DNA of 37,632 nt from an uncultured Bacteroides sp. (GTDB taxonomy: Bacteria; Bacteroidota; Bacteroidia; Bacteroidales; Bacteroidaceae), in the NCBI GenBank assembly GCA_944320735.1, contig CALUIQ010000224.1, forward strand, positions 1 to 37,632, read 5' to 3'. The notes beneath the pieces were generated by a model. It had not been told where the DNA came from. It did not search any database and saw only the letters and a list, made by a program, of their open reading frames with translations. Every line of letters starts with the position of its first letter. The stretch's first letter is position 1. A program made the translations under genes and the position numbers. Shown piece after piece: positions 1 through 8,594 of the stretch.

Positions 1-1163
1 TGGTCCAAAGCCGGGTCTACGTTTCGGATGACTTTTGCGTTACTGATGCTTCCGTCTTTCTCCACTACAAATTGCACGGTGACACGCCCTTGCTTGCCCG
101 CATTCTTGGCGGCTTCGGGATAGCGGATGTTCTGGCCGAGGTATTGCATTAAGCCGGCAAAACCGCCTTTGGGAAATACTGGCATCTGCTCTACTACTTC
201 AAAGATGTCCGCCGTGTCTTGGGGAGCCACAGTTGGTGCTTCTGGCTTGATTGATTCAGTTGTAGGTACATCCTTGTTAATATGTTGCACACTTCGTGCC
301 ACGGTCTCTATGTTGCTGACCACCATAAGTAAGGCAGCCAACGGGAGAAACATCACGTACTTGGTACGTCCGATGTTTCGGGTTCTTTTCTTGTTCATCA
401 TAATGATGCGCTTTTTTAAAGGTAATACATTAAAACTATTATAGATTGTTGCTGCAGCCTTATGATGTGAAAGTCCCAACAAGTGGTATTGGTATGACTT
501 GGCATCGTGTCCGGTGGCCAATACCCGCTCGTCGGCAAGGTACTCCAGGTTGGTTCGTATCTCCCGGCGCATAAGCCAGACAAAAGGATTGAACCAACAA
601 GCGATACAGGCCAGTTCGCCCACCAACACGTCTACCGAATGCCATTGGCGGGCGTGGGCAGACTCATGCGTCAGTATTTCGTGTAGTTCCTCCCCGCTAT
701 GCGCGTCGGGGCAGACAAATATCCAACGGAAGAAAGAGAACGGGTTTTCCCCTTGGGGAAGCCGGTGGATGAGGATGCCGTCCGCCACCTGCGTAGGGCA
801 CTGCCGGACTAAGCGCAAGATGCTTGCCAGTTGCACCAAGAAGCGCGCCGACAAGAGTGCTACTATGATCCAATAAAGCAGTGCGAAGCCATCGGCCATC
901 ACCTGATGCCAATCCGTTGCCTCGGGCTGAGGCGTTACGGTTAGTTCCGTGAGCACGACGCTGTAAAGGTCTGCCACGGCCACCATCGGCTCTTGGGCGG
1001 TAATCCACGTCTGTATGTCGAGCAAAGGCACGAGGGCCGACACACCGAAGAAGCACAGCAAAGCCGTCCGTCTCCACGTGAAGAACGTGTCCTTGTAGAA
1101 GAATAGCCGGTAGAAGGCATAAAACAAGGCTATCGCAATGTTTATTTTCAGAAAGTAGATCAT
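1..1163 (-). CDS. M56-family (BlaR1/MecR1-like) membrane peptidase with TonB-like C-terminus, partial
   Basis: The reading frame is open from an ATG at 1161-1163 to the window edge, so 387 residues are visible and the C-terminus is missing. The N-terminal half has hydrophobic segments near residues 1-20, 33-50 and 95-112. The zinc-peptidase motif HESAH is at residues 166-170, with EYLADE following at about 207, as in M56 sensor proteases. A further membrane segment spans about 269-285, and from about 345 to the edge there is a TonB C-terminal-like domain (YPEAAK, GRVTVQFVVEKDG). The gene lies 31 bp after a BlaI-type repressor on the same strand. In the known systems the M56 protein senses an envelope signal and triggers loss of the repressor. 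The TonB-like tail is a variant common in Bacteroidota and its partner is unknown. The family call is firm; the signal is not known. Confidence 0.9.
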   Translation of the reverse strand, partial: MIYFLKINIAIALFYAFYRLFFYKDTFFTWRRTALLCFFGVSALVPLLDIQTWITAQEPMVAVADLYSVVLTELTVTPQPEATDWHQVMADGFALLYWIIVALLSARFLVQLASILRLVRQCPTQVADGILIHRLPQGENPFSFFRWIFVCPDAHSGEELHEILTHESAHARQWHSVDVLVGELACIACWFNPFVWLMRREIRTNLEYLADERVLATGHDAKSYQYHLLGLSHHKAAATIYNSFNVLPLKKRIIMMNKKRTRNIGRTKYVMFLPLAALLMVVSNIETVARSVQHINKDVPTTESIKPEAPTVAPQDTADIFEVVEQMPVFPKGGFAGLMQYLGQNIRYPEAAKNAGKQGRVTVQFVVEKDGSISNAKVIRNVDPALD

Positions 1164-1194
1164 ATATATAATATGGTGTAAATAAGTGTGCCTC

Positions 1195-1557
1195 TTATTC
1201 TTTTCCTTTCTCAATCATATCAATGATGTCTTTCAGTTCATCGGCCGAGATTTTCCGGTCGCGGGCGAAGAAAGACACCATCTCCTTGTACGAGTTGGCG
1301 AAATAGTCGCGTACAAAACCGCTCATAAACGTCCGTTTGTATTCGCTTTCCGGTATCAGCGGTGTGTAGCGGTACGTGTTGCCTACCCGTGAGGGTTTCA
1401 CGTAGTGCTTCCGCTCTAAGTTTTTCACTACCGATGCCACGGTGGTGTAGGGCGGCTTCGGTTCGGGGTACTTGGCGAGGATGTCCTTTACGAAACATTC
1501 CTTCAGACTCCAGATGTACAACATCACTTCTTCTTCTTGCATTGTTAACTTTTCCAT
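1195..1557 (-). CDS. BlaI/MecI-family transcriptional repressor
   Basis: This 120-residue protein has the length and layout of BlaI/MecI/CopY repressors. The N-terminal winged helix starts with LTMQEEEVMLYIWSL, the recognition region contains PPYTTVASVVKNLERK, and the acidic, helical C-terminus would dimerise. It directly precedes the M56 sensor peptidase, the standard two-gene arrangement in which the peptidase relieves repression. A 15 bp perfect dyad overlapping the likely -7 box upstream (1592-1606) suggests autoregulation of the pair. No beta-lactamase gene is next to it, so the regulated output is unknown and need not be antibiotic resistance. Confidence 0.93.
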   Translation of the reverse strand: MEKLTMQEEEVMLYIWSLKECFVKDILAKYPEPKPPYTTVASVVKNLERKHYVKPSRVGNTYRYTPLIPESEYKRTFMSGFVRDYFANSYKEMVSFFARDRKISADELKDIIDMIEKGKE

Positions 1558-1585
1558 GGAACAAAGTTTTAGTTTGAATTCATTG

Positions 1586-1606
1586 CAAAGCTACGAATAA
1601 TTCGTA
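1586..1606 (-). promoter_or_regulatory. BlaI promoter -7 box overlapping a dyad operator
   Basis: Read on the minus strand, TAGCTTTG at 1593-1586 fits the Bacteroides -7 consensus TAnnTTTG and lies about 30 bp before the BlaI start. It overlaps the perfect inverted repeat TACGAATAATTCGTA at 1592-1606 (7 bp arms, 1 bp centre). A dyad on the -7 box is where a BlaI-type dimer would block transcription. The operator role is inferred from position and symmetry. Confidence 0.6.
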
Positions 1607-1686
1607 AATGTACAATAAGTAATAGGTTAATAAGTACAAAAAGAAGTGGACTTATGCGTAGGGGAGGTGTAAAGAGGGGATTTTTC

Positions 1687-2322
1687 TTACTTTGCTCTGT
1701 ATCGGATGATGAACCGCTCCAGTTCGCATGCGCCTTTTTCGGTAGAGATGCCCCGGAGGAAGGTGAACATAATGGATTCGTATACGGCTAAAAAGGGATA
1801 GGTCTTGCAGAGGTCGCTTTCCATTAAAATATCCAGTTGCGCGCGTAATAGAGAGTTGACGATGGGAAAGTTGACATCTTCGCGAAAATAGCCTTGGCGT
1901 ACCCCTTCCTTGAAGAAGTTGACGGCGTCCTCCGTGTTGCGGTTGTTGCCGTTTTTCAGTTGTTCGTATGCGCGGGGATATTTCTTGATGTCATCAAAGA
2001 ATTTCTTGCTGGTGGCGTGGAAGCGCTCGATGCTGCGTTGGTAACGTTTCAGCAGAATTTCCAAAACGTTGAGCGACCGGGTTACTTGTTCGCGCATAAA
2101 AGCTTCCTCCAAAGCCATTTCCCTGCGGATACATTCTATCAGCAATGCCTCCTTGTCCGAAAACAGTTCGTAAAGCGTGCGTTTGGATATGCCGAACGAA
2201 GCGGCGATGTCGTCCATCGTGATGCTGCGGATTCCTTCTTGGGCAAAAAGTTCGCCTGCGGAGATGATGATTTTTTCTCTCAACTCCCGGCGAGCAGTCG
2301 GATATTTGGCTTGCTCTTTCAT
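1687..2322 (-). CDS. TetR/AcrR-family transcriptional regulator
   Basis: The protein has 211 residues. The N-terminal 60 residues form a TetR helix-turn-helix: REKIIISAGELFAQEG, then ITMDDIAASFGISKRTLYELFSDKEALL, which includes the typical recognition helix. The remaining 150 residues are a helical ligand-binding and dimerisation domain that I cannot assign to a ligand. A consensus -7 box lies 44 bp upstream of the start. No efflux or other obvious target gene is adjacent; the next gene upstream is a PepSY-like secreted protein ended by a strong terminator, so the regulator is probably transcribed alone. Confidence 0.93.
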   Translation of the reverse strand: MKEQAKYPTARRELREKIIISAGELFAQEGIRSITMDDIAASFGISKRTLYELFSDKEALLIECIRREMALEEAFMREQVTRSLNVLEILLKRYQRSIERFHATSKKFFDDIKKYPRAYEQLKNGNNRNTEDAVNFFKEGVRQGYFREDVNFPIVNSLLRAQLDILMESDLCKTYPFLAVYESIMFTFLRGISTEKGACELERFIIRYRAK

Positions 2323-2365
2323 ACGAATTAATGGTAGAAGTGTGACTATCTGCTAAAAAACGAAA

Positions 2366-2373
2366 CAAAGATA
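2366..2373 (-). promoter_or_regulatory. -7 box of the TetR gene
   Basis: The minus strand reads TATCTTTG here, an exact match to TAnnTTTG, 44 bp before the TetR start codon. It abuts the U-run end of the upstream terminator. No clear TTTG -33 box was seen. Confidence 0.5.
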
Positions 2374-2414
2374 AAAAAAGGAAACTCAACTACCAAGTTG
2401 AGTTTCCTTTTTTT
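2373..2414 (-). terminator. Rho-independent terminator after the PepSY-like gene
   Basis: An 18 bp near-perfect stem (2373-2390 against 2397-2414) with a 6-base loop is flanked by A/T runs on both sides. On the minus strand it follows the stop codon at 2452 by about 38 bp and ends in a U run. The A/T symmetry means it could also act on plus-strand transcripts. Confidence 0.85.
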
Positions 2415-2451
2415 TCTTCTACAATCGTTTTTTATATTTCAGGAGCGCGGA

Positions 2452-2892
2452 TTAATCGTCGCTATCCATATCAATGACGTTGAATTGGAGGTCGAACTTG
2501 ATTTCCCAGAAGTTGGAAAGTCTTACTTCGTACGAATAGCGGTCTTTCTCGATGGAGAGCACTTTGGCGTCCGGGTAGTTCGTGTTGATGAATTCGGTGA
2601 TACGGGTGGGGACTACCGCTGCGGGAACTCCGGTGTGCTTGCATTGCACTTCGGTCCAAGCTCCCTTCTTGTCGAATTCAATCTTGTCGCCGTTGACAAA
2701 CATCAGGTCGTAGGACGTGTCGAAGATTTCGCTTTCCTTTTTTACGAAGGCAATCTTGCCGTCCGCAAAGTTTTGCTTCACGAACTGCTGTGCCTGGGCG
2801 GGGAGTTGTGTGAATGGGATAGCCTTGTCGTTGTCGGCCGATACGAACTGCAAAGTAAACACACTGACTAATAACAAAAATAACTTTTTCAT
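2452..2892 (-). CDS. Secreted PepSY-like (DUF2874-type) protein
   Basis: This 146-residue protein starts with a signal peptide (MKKLFLLLVSVFTLQFVSA), so it is exported. The mature part contains two similar alpha/beta units, each with a proline-led helix followed by strands: IPFTQLPAQAQQFVKQNF then VKKE...YDLMF, and VPTRITEFINTNYP then VLSIEKDRYSYEVRL. This is the PF11396 PepSY_like pattern, common in Bacteroides as small periplasmic proteins of unknown role, related to putative beta-lactamase-inhibitor folds. The C-terminus is acidic (DMDSDD). No enzymatic motif is visible. Confidence 0.85.
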   Translation of the reverse strand: MKKLFLLLVSVFTLQFVSADNDKAIPFTQLPAQAQQFVKQNFADGKIAFVKKESEIFDTSYDLMFVNGDKIEFDKKGAWTEVQCKHTGVPAAVVPTRITEFINTNYPDAKVLSIEKDRYSYEVRLSNFWEIKFDLQFNVIDMDSDD

Positions 2893-3005
2893 AAGGATAC
2901 ATTTTTTAAAGGGTTATTAAATTCATTTCTTTTGTTTTCGTACTGCAAAGAAACGCACCCTTTTGGGAAAGAATTGGGAAAAACGAACTATTTTCACGAA
3001 AAAAA

Positions 3006-3653
3006 TTATTTTTCTTCAGTCAAACGCTTCAACTCCATCAGATAATAGCCTATGACGAGGGCACCTTCGCTGGTTTCCCGTTGCAAACGCTTCGACAAGC
3101 GGGGGTAATCGCTAAGTAAAGACGCCATCTTTTCTTTGCCGACAAATTCGGCACGTCCGTTTTGTGGATTGATTTCGTAGAATACACGGGCGTTGACCAA
3201 GGCCGATGCGGCGATGGCGTTGCCTACATCGCCACCCAGGCGGGGCGCGTTGGCGGGAGTGGAAGTGCTGGAAGCCGCTTGTCCCACGGGCTGGGCGCAG
3301 AAGTACACGTGTTCGCCTATTTGGATGGCCGGGGCATAGTAGTTGCCAAAGCGATAACGCTTGTAGCGCATCTTGCGGCAATTGACATAAAGTGCTGTAT
3401 CCACCTGTACCGCATAGCAACGTTTGCGCAAATAACGGCTGAGGCTTGGATTGTCTTTGGCTTCAATGCGATAGTCTCCTCCGCTCAGTAGCAGGATTTT
3501 GTTTTTCGAGCGTTTCTCCACGTGTAAAGTGGTCACCGTATCGCCTTCGTGCGCCACCAGCTCACGAAGGTGGGAGTACATTACCTGCTGTGCCCCGCAC
3601 GGCAAGGCCGACAAGACTGCAAGAACCGCAAAGACGAATCCATATTTCTTCAT
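3006..3653 (-). CDS. Exported protein of unknown function
   Basis: I do not recognise this family. The start at 3651-3653 is chosen because it begins a clear signal peptide (MKKYGFVFAVLAVLSALPCGAQ); an in-frame start further upstream would add 46 unlikely residues. The mature protein of about 190 residues is basic and rich in Tyr and Arg in its first half (RKMRYKRYRFGNYYAPA), followed by a low-complexity Ala/Ser/Thr/Pro stretch and a C-terminal helical segment. It looks like one of the small secreted or periplasmic proteins typical of Bacteroides. A weak -7 box (TACCTTTA, minus strand, 3702-3695) lies about 42 bp upstream. The gene is divergent from the MutS-like gene. Confidence 0.7.
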   Translation of the reverse strand: MKKYGFVFAVLAVLSALPCGAQQVMYSHLRELVAHEGDTVTTLHVEKRSKNKILLLSGGDYRIEAKDNPSLSRYLRKRCYAVQVDTALYVNCRKMRYKRYRFGNYYAPAIQIGEHVYFCAQPVGQAASSTSTPANAPRLGGDVGNAIAASALVNARVFYEINPQNGRAEFVGKEKMASLLSDYPRLSKRLQRETSEGALVIGYYLMELKRLTEEK

Positions 3654-3776
3654 ATCAGTTGAACGGTTTAGCCACACATTTTGGTTTGGGGAGATAAAGG
3701 TACGTGTTTTTTGAGGAAACGACAAAGAATGGGGATAAAAAATATCGTGCGCATCGATGAAATAGGTAAAATTGAC

Positions 3777-3784
3777 TATCTTTG
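3777..3784 (+). promoter_or_regulatory. -7 box of the MutS-like gene
   Basis: TATCTTTG matches TAnnTTTG exactly and lies 47 bp before the start codon at 3832. No clear TTTG is found 19-21 bp further upstream, so the -33 box is weak. Confidence 0.5.
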
Positions 3785-3831
3785 CGGGCAATTTATTATG
3801 TAAATGGTAATTTAACTGTGCGTTCTAAAGT

Positions 3832-5652
3832 ATGCAAACTAACAGTGGACTGAAGGCCGAATACGCTCGGCAAATAGAAAAGGCGGGGCAGGCATTGGCC
3901 CGTGTGCAGTATCGGATAAACCGCATCAGCCTCCTGCGGGTGCTGCTGTTCTGCTTGGCAGTGGCAGGGGTTGTTTCCTTTTGGAATAAAGGATGGATGC
4001 CCATCGCGGGGACATTGGCACTGACTCTTCTGCCTTTCCTGATGCTCATCCGATACCACAATCGTTTGTTTTGGCGCAAGGAATACCTGGAGAAGGAAAA
4101 GGAGACCAACCTTCAGGAGTTGGCGGCACTTGACAATGACTTCAGTACTTTGGACGAGGGGCGGGAATACGTCGACCCTTCTCATCTTTATACTTACGAC
4201 TTGGACGTGTTTGGACCTCACTCTTTGTTTCAGTGCCTCAACCGTACTTGTACGCCCATTGGCAAGGACGTATTGGCGGATTGGTTGGACCATCATTTAG
4301 AAGATAAAGATGAGATACTTCGCCGGCAAGAGGCCATTAAGGAGCTGGCTGATAAGTATGCGTTCAGGCAACGTTTCCGCATACTGGGACTGATGAACAA
4401 AGGGCAGTCGGCCGACAAGGCAGAGTTGTTGGCCTGGGCAAAAAGTCCGATTCTGTTCCGTATATATAATAGGTATAAATATTTACCAGCTATGGTCACT
4501 CTGTTCAATGCGGGATGCTTGGGCGGTGTGTTGGCAGGTTTTATGACGGGCAACCAATGGGGTATCTTGTGGTTTGCCATTGTTTTGCTCAGCTTCTTGT
4601 TTACACACAAAATATCCAAAGTGCAGGCGGTATATGGCAAGAAGTTGCAAATACTAGGCACTTACGCCCGCCTGCTTAAAGCCATTGATGAAGAAACCTT
4701 TGAAAGTGCTTTGCTGAAAGAGGTGAAAGAAAAGATTGGGAGCAACCGCCAGCAGGCCACACAGACCATCCAAAAGTTGGTGAAGCTGATGAATGAGCTG
4801 GATCAACGCAACAATTACTTGATGTACACAGTGTTGAACGGTTGTTTCTTTTGGGAGTTGTGGCAAATTATGCGGATAGAGGCTTGGAAAGAAGCCTATG
4901 CTGGCGAACTGCCCGGGTGGCTGGACGCTATCGGCGAAATGGATGCGCTGAACTCTTTGGGGACTTTCGCCTACAACCATCCCGAGGGCTATTGTTATCC
5001 GGTGATAGACACCTCCGTGGCGTTCAAGTTGTGCGGTAAGCGTCTGGGGCATCCCTTGATGCCGCACGGCCAATGCGTGACGAACGACATCCGTATGGAC
5101 GATCGTCCGGCTTTCATCATCATCACCGGAGCCAATATGGCGGGCAAGAGCACCTACCTTCGCACCATTGGCGTCAACTATTTGTTGGCTTGCATCGGTT
5201 GTCCCGTTTATGCCGAACAGATGGAACTGTATCCTGCCAAACTGATAACCAGCTTGCGCACCACCGACTCGCTGAACGAGAACGAATCTTATTTCTTCGC
5301 CGAGTTGAAGCGGCTGAAACTCATCATCGACAAGCTGAAAGCGGGCGAACAGTTGTTCATCATCTTGGACGAAATACTGAAAGGCACTAACTCTATGGAC
5401 AAGCAAAAGGGTTCGTTCGCCCTTATCAAACAGTTTATGAACTTGCAGGCCAACGGTATCATTGCCACGCACGACCTATTGCTTGGTACGCTGAAAGACC
5501 TCTTCCCGCAAAATATAGTCAACTATTGCTTCGAAGCGGACATTACCGGAGACGAGCTGACTTTCTCTTACCAGCTGCGCCCCGGTGTAGCCCAAAATAT
5601 GAACGCCTGCTTCTTGATGAAGAAAATGGGGATTGCGGTGGCAGACGATTAG
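3832..5652 (+). CDS. Membrane-anchored MutS-related ATPase
   Basis: The protein has 606 residues. The C-terminal 200 residues are a MutS-type ABC ATPase: Walker A TGANMAGKSTYLRTIG, then SLRTTDSLNENESYFFAELKR, Walker B LFIILDEILKGTNSMDK and the switch histidine region GIIATHDL. It lacks the N-terminal mismatch-recognition and connector domains of MutS1. Instead it has two hydrophobic segments near residues 35-75 and another pair near 225-255, suggesting membrane attachment, with a helical lever-like region between. MutS-like proteins with transmembrane segments occur in Bacteroidota but their role is not established and they should not be assumed to be the mismatch-repair MutS. The stop codon lies 7 bp from the convergent DUF2264 stop. 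Confidence 0.88.
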   Translation: MQTNSGLKAEYARQIEKAGQALARVQYRINRISLLRVLLFCLAVAGVVSFWNKGWMPIAGTLALTLLPFLMLIRYHNRLFWRKEYLEKEKETNLQELAALDNDFSTLDEGREYVDPSHLYTYDLDVFGPHSLFQCLNRTCTPIGKDVLADWLDHHLEDKDEILRRQEAIKELADKYAFRQRFRILGLMNKGQSADKAELLAWAKSPILFRIYNRYKYLPAMVTLFNAGCLGGVLAGFMTGNQWGILWFAIVLLSFLFTHKISKVQAVYGKKLQILGTYARLLKAIDEETFESALLKEVKEKIGSNRQQATQTIQKLVKLMNELDQRNNYLMYTVLNGCFFWELWQIMRIEAWKEAYAGELPGWLDAIGEMDALNSLGTFAYNHPEGYCYPVIDTSVAFKLCGKRLGHPLMPHGQCVTNDIRMDDRPAFIIITGANMAGKSTYLRTIGVNYLLACIGCPVYAEQMELYPAKLITSLRTTDSLNENESYFFAELKRLKLIIDKLKAGEQLFIILDEILKGTNSMDKQKGSFALIKQFMNLQANGIIATHDLLLGTLKDLFPQNIVNYCFEADITGDELTFSYQLRPGVAQNMNACFLMKKMGIAVADD

Positions 5653-5659
5653 AGAGAAT

Positions 5660-6922
5660 TTAATATTCTACTTTATAATCCTTGCGGATTTTTTCTCCCG
5701 CCCAAGCCTTCTTGGTGGTCCAGTCGGCGGGCGCGTCCGTCCAGAAAGGATTGTCGGCGGGCAGGCCCAACGGTAGGAAACTCAGCGTGGCCATGTAGAG
5801 GCTTCCCGTGGAGGTGTAGCCGTCCGCCACTTCGGGCTGATGCCCGTTGAAGCCTAACACCAGCCAACCGTTCTCGTCAAAGTTCTGGTCGCCTTCATAC
5901 AGGTTGCGGTGTACGGCGGTCAAGGCGCAGCGCACTTGGGCGGGCTTTATGAATTCCGGCAACTTTTCACGCAAGGCCACATCCGCCAAGGATTGGAATG
6001 CCGCCGACCGATAGGTCACCGAACGGCCGAATGCCGGATAAGTCCCGTCCGGACCGATGATGCGTTCGCAGAATTCGGCGTGGCGCACCATGCGGCGCAA
6101 AGCCTGCTCGTATTCCTTCTGGCTGGCCCAGCGGAAAGGTACCAACGTCTCCATCATAGCCACCATCATGGGATTTATCACATAAGAGTTGTAGTAATCC
6201 ATGCTGAACTTGCTTCCGTCGCTATACCAACCGTCGCCCACGTACCATTCCTGAATCTTGTTCTTCGACACCCGCAGGCGGAATTGGTCGGCTCTTTCCC
6301 CCTGCTGCATCAAGAAGGCTTCGGTCAGTCCCGTAAAGAGCAGCCAGTTGTTGTAAGCCCCGGTGCGGTCGCGCAGTGCTTTGAACGAGTCGATGTACCG
6401 CTGTTTGGTCACCTCGTCCAAAGGTTCCCACAAGGCTTTCGGGGCGCGTAGGAAAGCGTGAACCAAGTAGGCGGCGTCCACAATGGGCTGTGCCTGCTTC
6501 GTGAAGTTCAGTTTGTCCGGCGAGTTCGGGTCTACGGCATTCTTCAGCCCTTTCAGCACTTCCTCCCGCATCTGCTTGCGCAGCTTGCCTTCCTCCGTGT
6601 CGTCATCCGGCAAGGCCAGCCAAGGAGCCACGCCCGCCAAGGTGCGTCCCACGGCTTCCAGGTGGGTAATCTCGTCATAGCCTTTCGTTTGCCCGCTGGG
6701 GCTTTCAATCGGCATGTTCTGATGCAGCGTCCCTTCCGCCAAGTTATGGATGACGGGATAGGAAATCTTCCACAGCCACTTTACCCACTGCTCGCGGTCT
6801 TGCGCGCCGGTGGTCACTTCTTGTTTCGCTTTCTCCTTTTTGCCCTTCGCCTGCGTGGTTGAGGCGGGCACCAGCAGTGCCACGATGAGCAGCACCGCCC
6901 AGTAATTCAATTGTTTCATCAT
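5660..6922 (-). CDS. DUF2264 family protein, probable GH154-type glycoside hydrolase
   Basis: The protein has about 420 residues with a signal peptide (MMKQLNYWAVLLIVALLVPASTTQA), which is why the start at 6920-6922 is preferred over upstream in-frame ATGs. It matches the DUF2264 (PF10022) layout: an all-helical toroid with WVKWLWKISYPVIHNLAEG, THLEAVGRTLAGVAPWL, WYVGDGWYSDG and DYYNSYVINPMM. From memory, DUF2264 proteins include the GH154 exo-beta-glucuronidases of Bacteroides; substrate assignment by family is an inference. It ends the sulfatase unit, 115 bp downstream of the sulfatase stop, with a weak promoter of its own (TATCTTTA). Its base composition is clearly more GC-rich than that of the sulfatase gene. 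Confidence 0.85.
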   Translation of the reverse strand: MMKQLNYWAVLLIVALLVPASTTQAKGKKEKAKQEVTTGAQDREQWVKWLWKISYPVIHNLAEGTLHQNMPIESPSGQTKGYDEITHLEAVGRTLAGVAPWLALPDDDTEEGKLRKQMREEVLKGLKNAVDPNSPDKLNFTKQAQPIVDAAYLVHAFLRAPKALWEPLDEVTKQRYIDSFKALRDRTGAYNNWLLFTGLTEAFLMQQGERADQFRLRVSKNKIQEWYVGDGWYSDGSKFSMDYYNSYVINPMMVAMMETLVPFRWASQKEYEQALRRMVRHAEFCERIIGPDGTYPAFGRSVTYRSAAFQSLADVALREKLPEFIKPAQVRCALTAVHRNLYEGDQNFDENGWLVLGFNGHQPEVADGYTSTGSLYMATLSFLPLGLPADNPFWTDAPADWTTKKAWAGEKIRKDYKVEY

Positions 6923-6944
6923 TTCTTTGTTATACATTAAATTG

Positions 6945-6952
6945 TAAAGATA
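6945..6952 (-). promoter_or_regulatory. Possible secondary -7 box before the DUF2264 gene
   Basis: The minus strand reads TATCTTTA, one base off the -7 consensus, 22 bp before the preferred start codon. The shared PUL operator is not present here, so expression may come from this weak promoter, from read-through of the sulfatase unit, or from both. Confidence 0.3.
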
Positions 6953-7037
6953 CGAATTCCCTATATAGTATGAAAATCCCACCAATGCTAATTGTCCCCC
7001 TTTTGACGTACGATGTTGGAACTATTCAATATTCTCA

Positions 7038-8567
7038 TCAGATGCCGTCCAATTTTACGTTCTTTTTCAACTGAGACTTTAATTCATTCAGAATGTTCGG
7101 GTATTGCTTATTCAATATTTTTTCTTCTAAAGGGTCATTGGGTAAATAGTGTAAACGGAATTTTTTTAATCCCTTGTGATACCTTAGCTTCCAGCCATCA
7201 CTGCTAATAACAGTGGGGCCTTCACCTGAAGAAATAAAAATATAACGCTTTTGTGCCAATTGTTCTTCCCCTTCTAAAAGAATAGGAAGTAATGATTCTC
7301 CATCTTTAGGGGCTAAGAGTCTTACATTTAAAAGGTCGGCAAACGTTGGTAACAAGTCATAATTGGCCACTGTTTGATTTGAGACTTTCCCTTCCTCAAT
7401 TTTACCCGGCCAGCAAAACACCAATGGCACACGGACACCGCCTTCCCAATTTGACCATTTTTTCCCGGACAAACCATTGTTCCCATCAAACCGATCCCCG
7501 GTTCTATCGCTTCTATAAGGATAATCCCAGGCATCAAAATGACGGCCTTCCATATCGCGATTGGGGCTTTTCAGGCAACGTTTTCCATTCGTATAATATG
7601 TTTCATGTCCATTATCAGCCCCAAATACAATAATCGTACGATCTAAAATTCCTAATTTATTTAACTCCGATATAAGGATGCCGATATGGTCATCGAGCAT
7701 TTTGACCATAGAGGCATATTCTTTTTCTATCTCCGACAAGTCCTTGTTGTCTTTGATTTCGGGATGGACAGCAGGAACTGCAACCGGGCCGTGAGGCAAT
7801 TGGGTCGAGTGGAATAAAAAGAATGGCTCTTCACTATGCGTGCGAATAAAATTCAGCATTTTCTCTAAAAACAGATTTTGGGAATAAACGTTCTTGCCGG
7901 TCATATCCCATCGCTTTCGGTAATTTTCAGGAGATTCCTTTTCAAAACCTCTTCCGCCCGTGGGATGCGTATTCTCCGGAATGCGTAGAATGGTATCATT
8001 CTCAAATAAAAAACTCGGATAATAAGTTTGAGCTCGATGATTGTCTAAATAGCCGCAATAATAATCCCAGCCATGTTTACGGACTTGTTGCCGAGTCGAA
8101 GTAGATCCCCAATCCAGTTTCCCGACTTGTGCTGTGACATAACCGGCCTTTTTGAATACTTGAGGTAAATACAGATCTCCATCAGGTAGGTCTATTCTTG
8201 ATGAATTTAATTCGTTTTCCACAGAATCTAATTGTTCGTAAGAATTTATATTTTTCATTTTACCTCCTAGGGTCGTGTTCCACTTGCCCACCCGACAATC
8301 ATGATAACCGGTTAGCAAACTTGCACGTGCGGGAACGGAATATATGCAGCCGTAGGCATACTCAAATGAACTGCCTTCTTTGAAAAGTCGATCTATGTTC
8401 GGTGTGGAAATATATTTTTGTCCATAATGTGATAACATCCCACGCCCCAAATCATCGGCATAGATAAAAACGACATTCGGACGATTCGGAGGAAGTTCTT
8501 TCCCCTGTGCTGAGATTCCCGGCAAAAGGATTAAAAGATTGATTGATGAAAGCAGGTATCGTTTCAT
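7038..8567 (-). CDS. Formylglycine-dependent sulfatase (S1 family, Ser-type)
   Basis: This 509-residue exported protein (signal peptide ending GISAQG) has the alkaline-phosphatase-fold sulfatase layout: NVVFIYADDLGRG with the metal-binding Asp pair near the N-terminus, the activation motif SVPARASLLTG with Ser77 at the formylglycine position, KLDWGS, TQLPHGP, VFGADNGHE for the second metal site, and KWSNWEGGVRVPLVFCWPG. Because the modified residue is Ser rather than Cys, it needs an anaerobic maturase (anSME) encoded elsewhere. The exact S1 subfamily and the sulfate position it attacks cannot be read here. The gene is visibly more AT-rich than its neighbours. It lies 27 bp after a tiny lipoprotein gene that starts at PUL promoter A. 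Confidence 0.95.
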   Translation of the reverse strand: MKRYLLSSINLLILLPGISAQGKELPPNRPNVVFIYADDLGRGMLSHYGQKYISTPNIDRLFKEGSSFEYAYGCIYSVPARASLLTGYHDCRVGKWNTTLGGKMKNINSYEQLDSVENELNSSRIDLPDGDLYLPQVFKKAGYVTAQVGKLDWGSTSTRQQVRKHGWDYYCGYLDNHRAQTYYPSFLFENDTILRIPENTHPTGGRGFEKESPENYRKRWDMTGKNVYSQNLFLEKMLNFIRTHSEEPFFLFHSTQLPHGPVAVPAVHPEIKDNKDLSEIEKEYASMVKMLDDHIGILISELNKLGILDRTIIVFGADNGHETYYTNGKRCLKSPNRDMEGRHFDAWDYPYRSDRTGDRFDGNNGLSGKKWSNWEGGVRVPLVFCWPGKIEEGKVSNQTVANYDLLPTFADLLNVRLLAPKDGESLLPILLEGEEQLAQKRYIFISSGEGPTVISSDGWKLRYHKGLKKFRLHYLPNDPLEEKILNKQYPNILNELKSQLKKNVKLDGI

Positions 8568-8594
8568 AATTATTCGATTAATAAATTAGTCCAT

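Noticed and set aside
6938..7037. Possible fifth operator before the DUF2264 gene
   Set aside because: GTTCCAACATCGTACG resembles part of the element, but the TTGGAC half-sites, CTCCC block and 20 bp spacing are missing.
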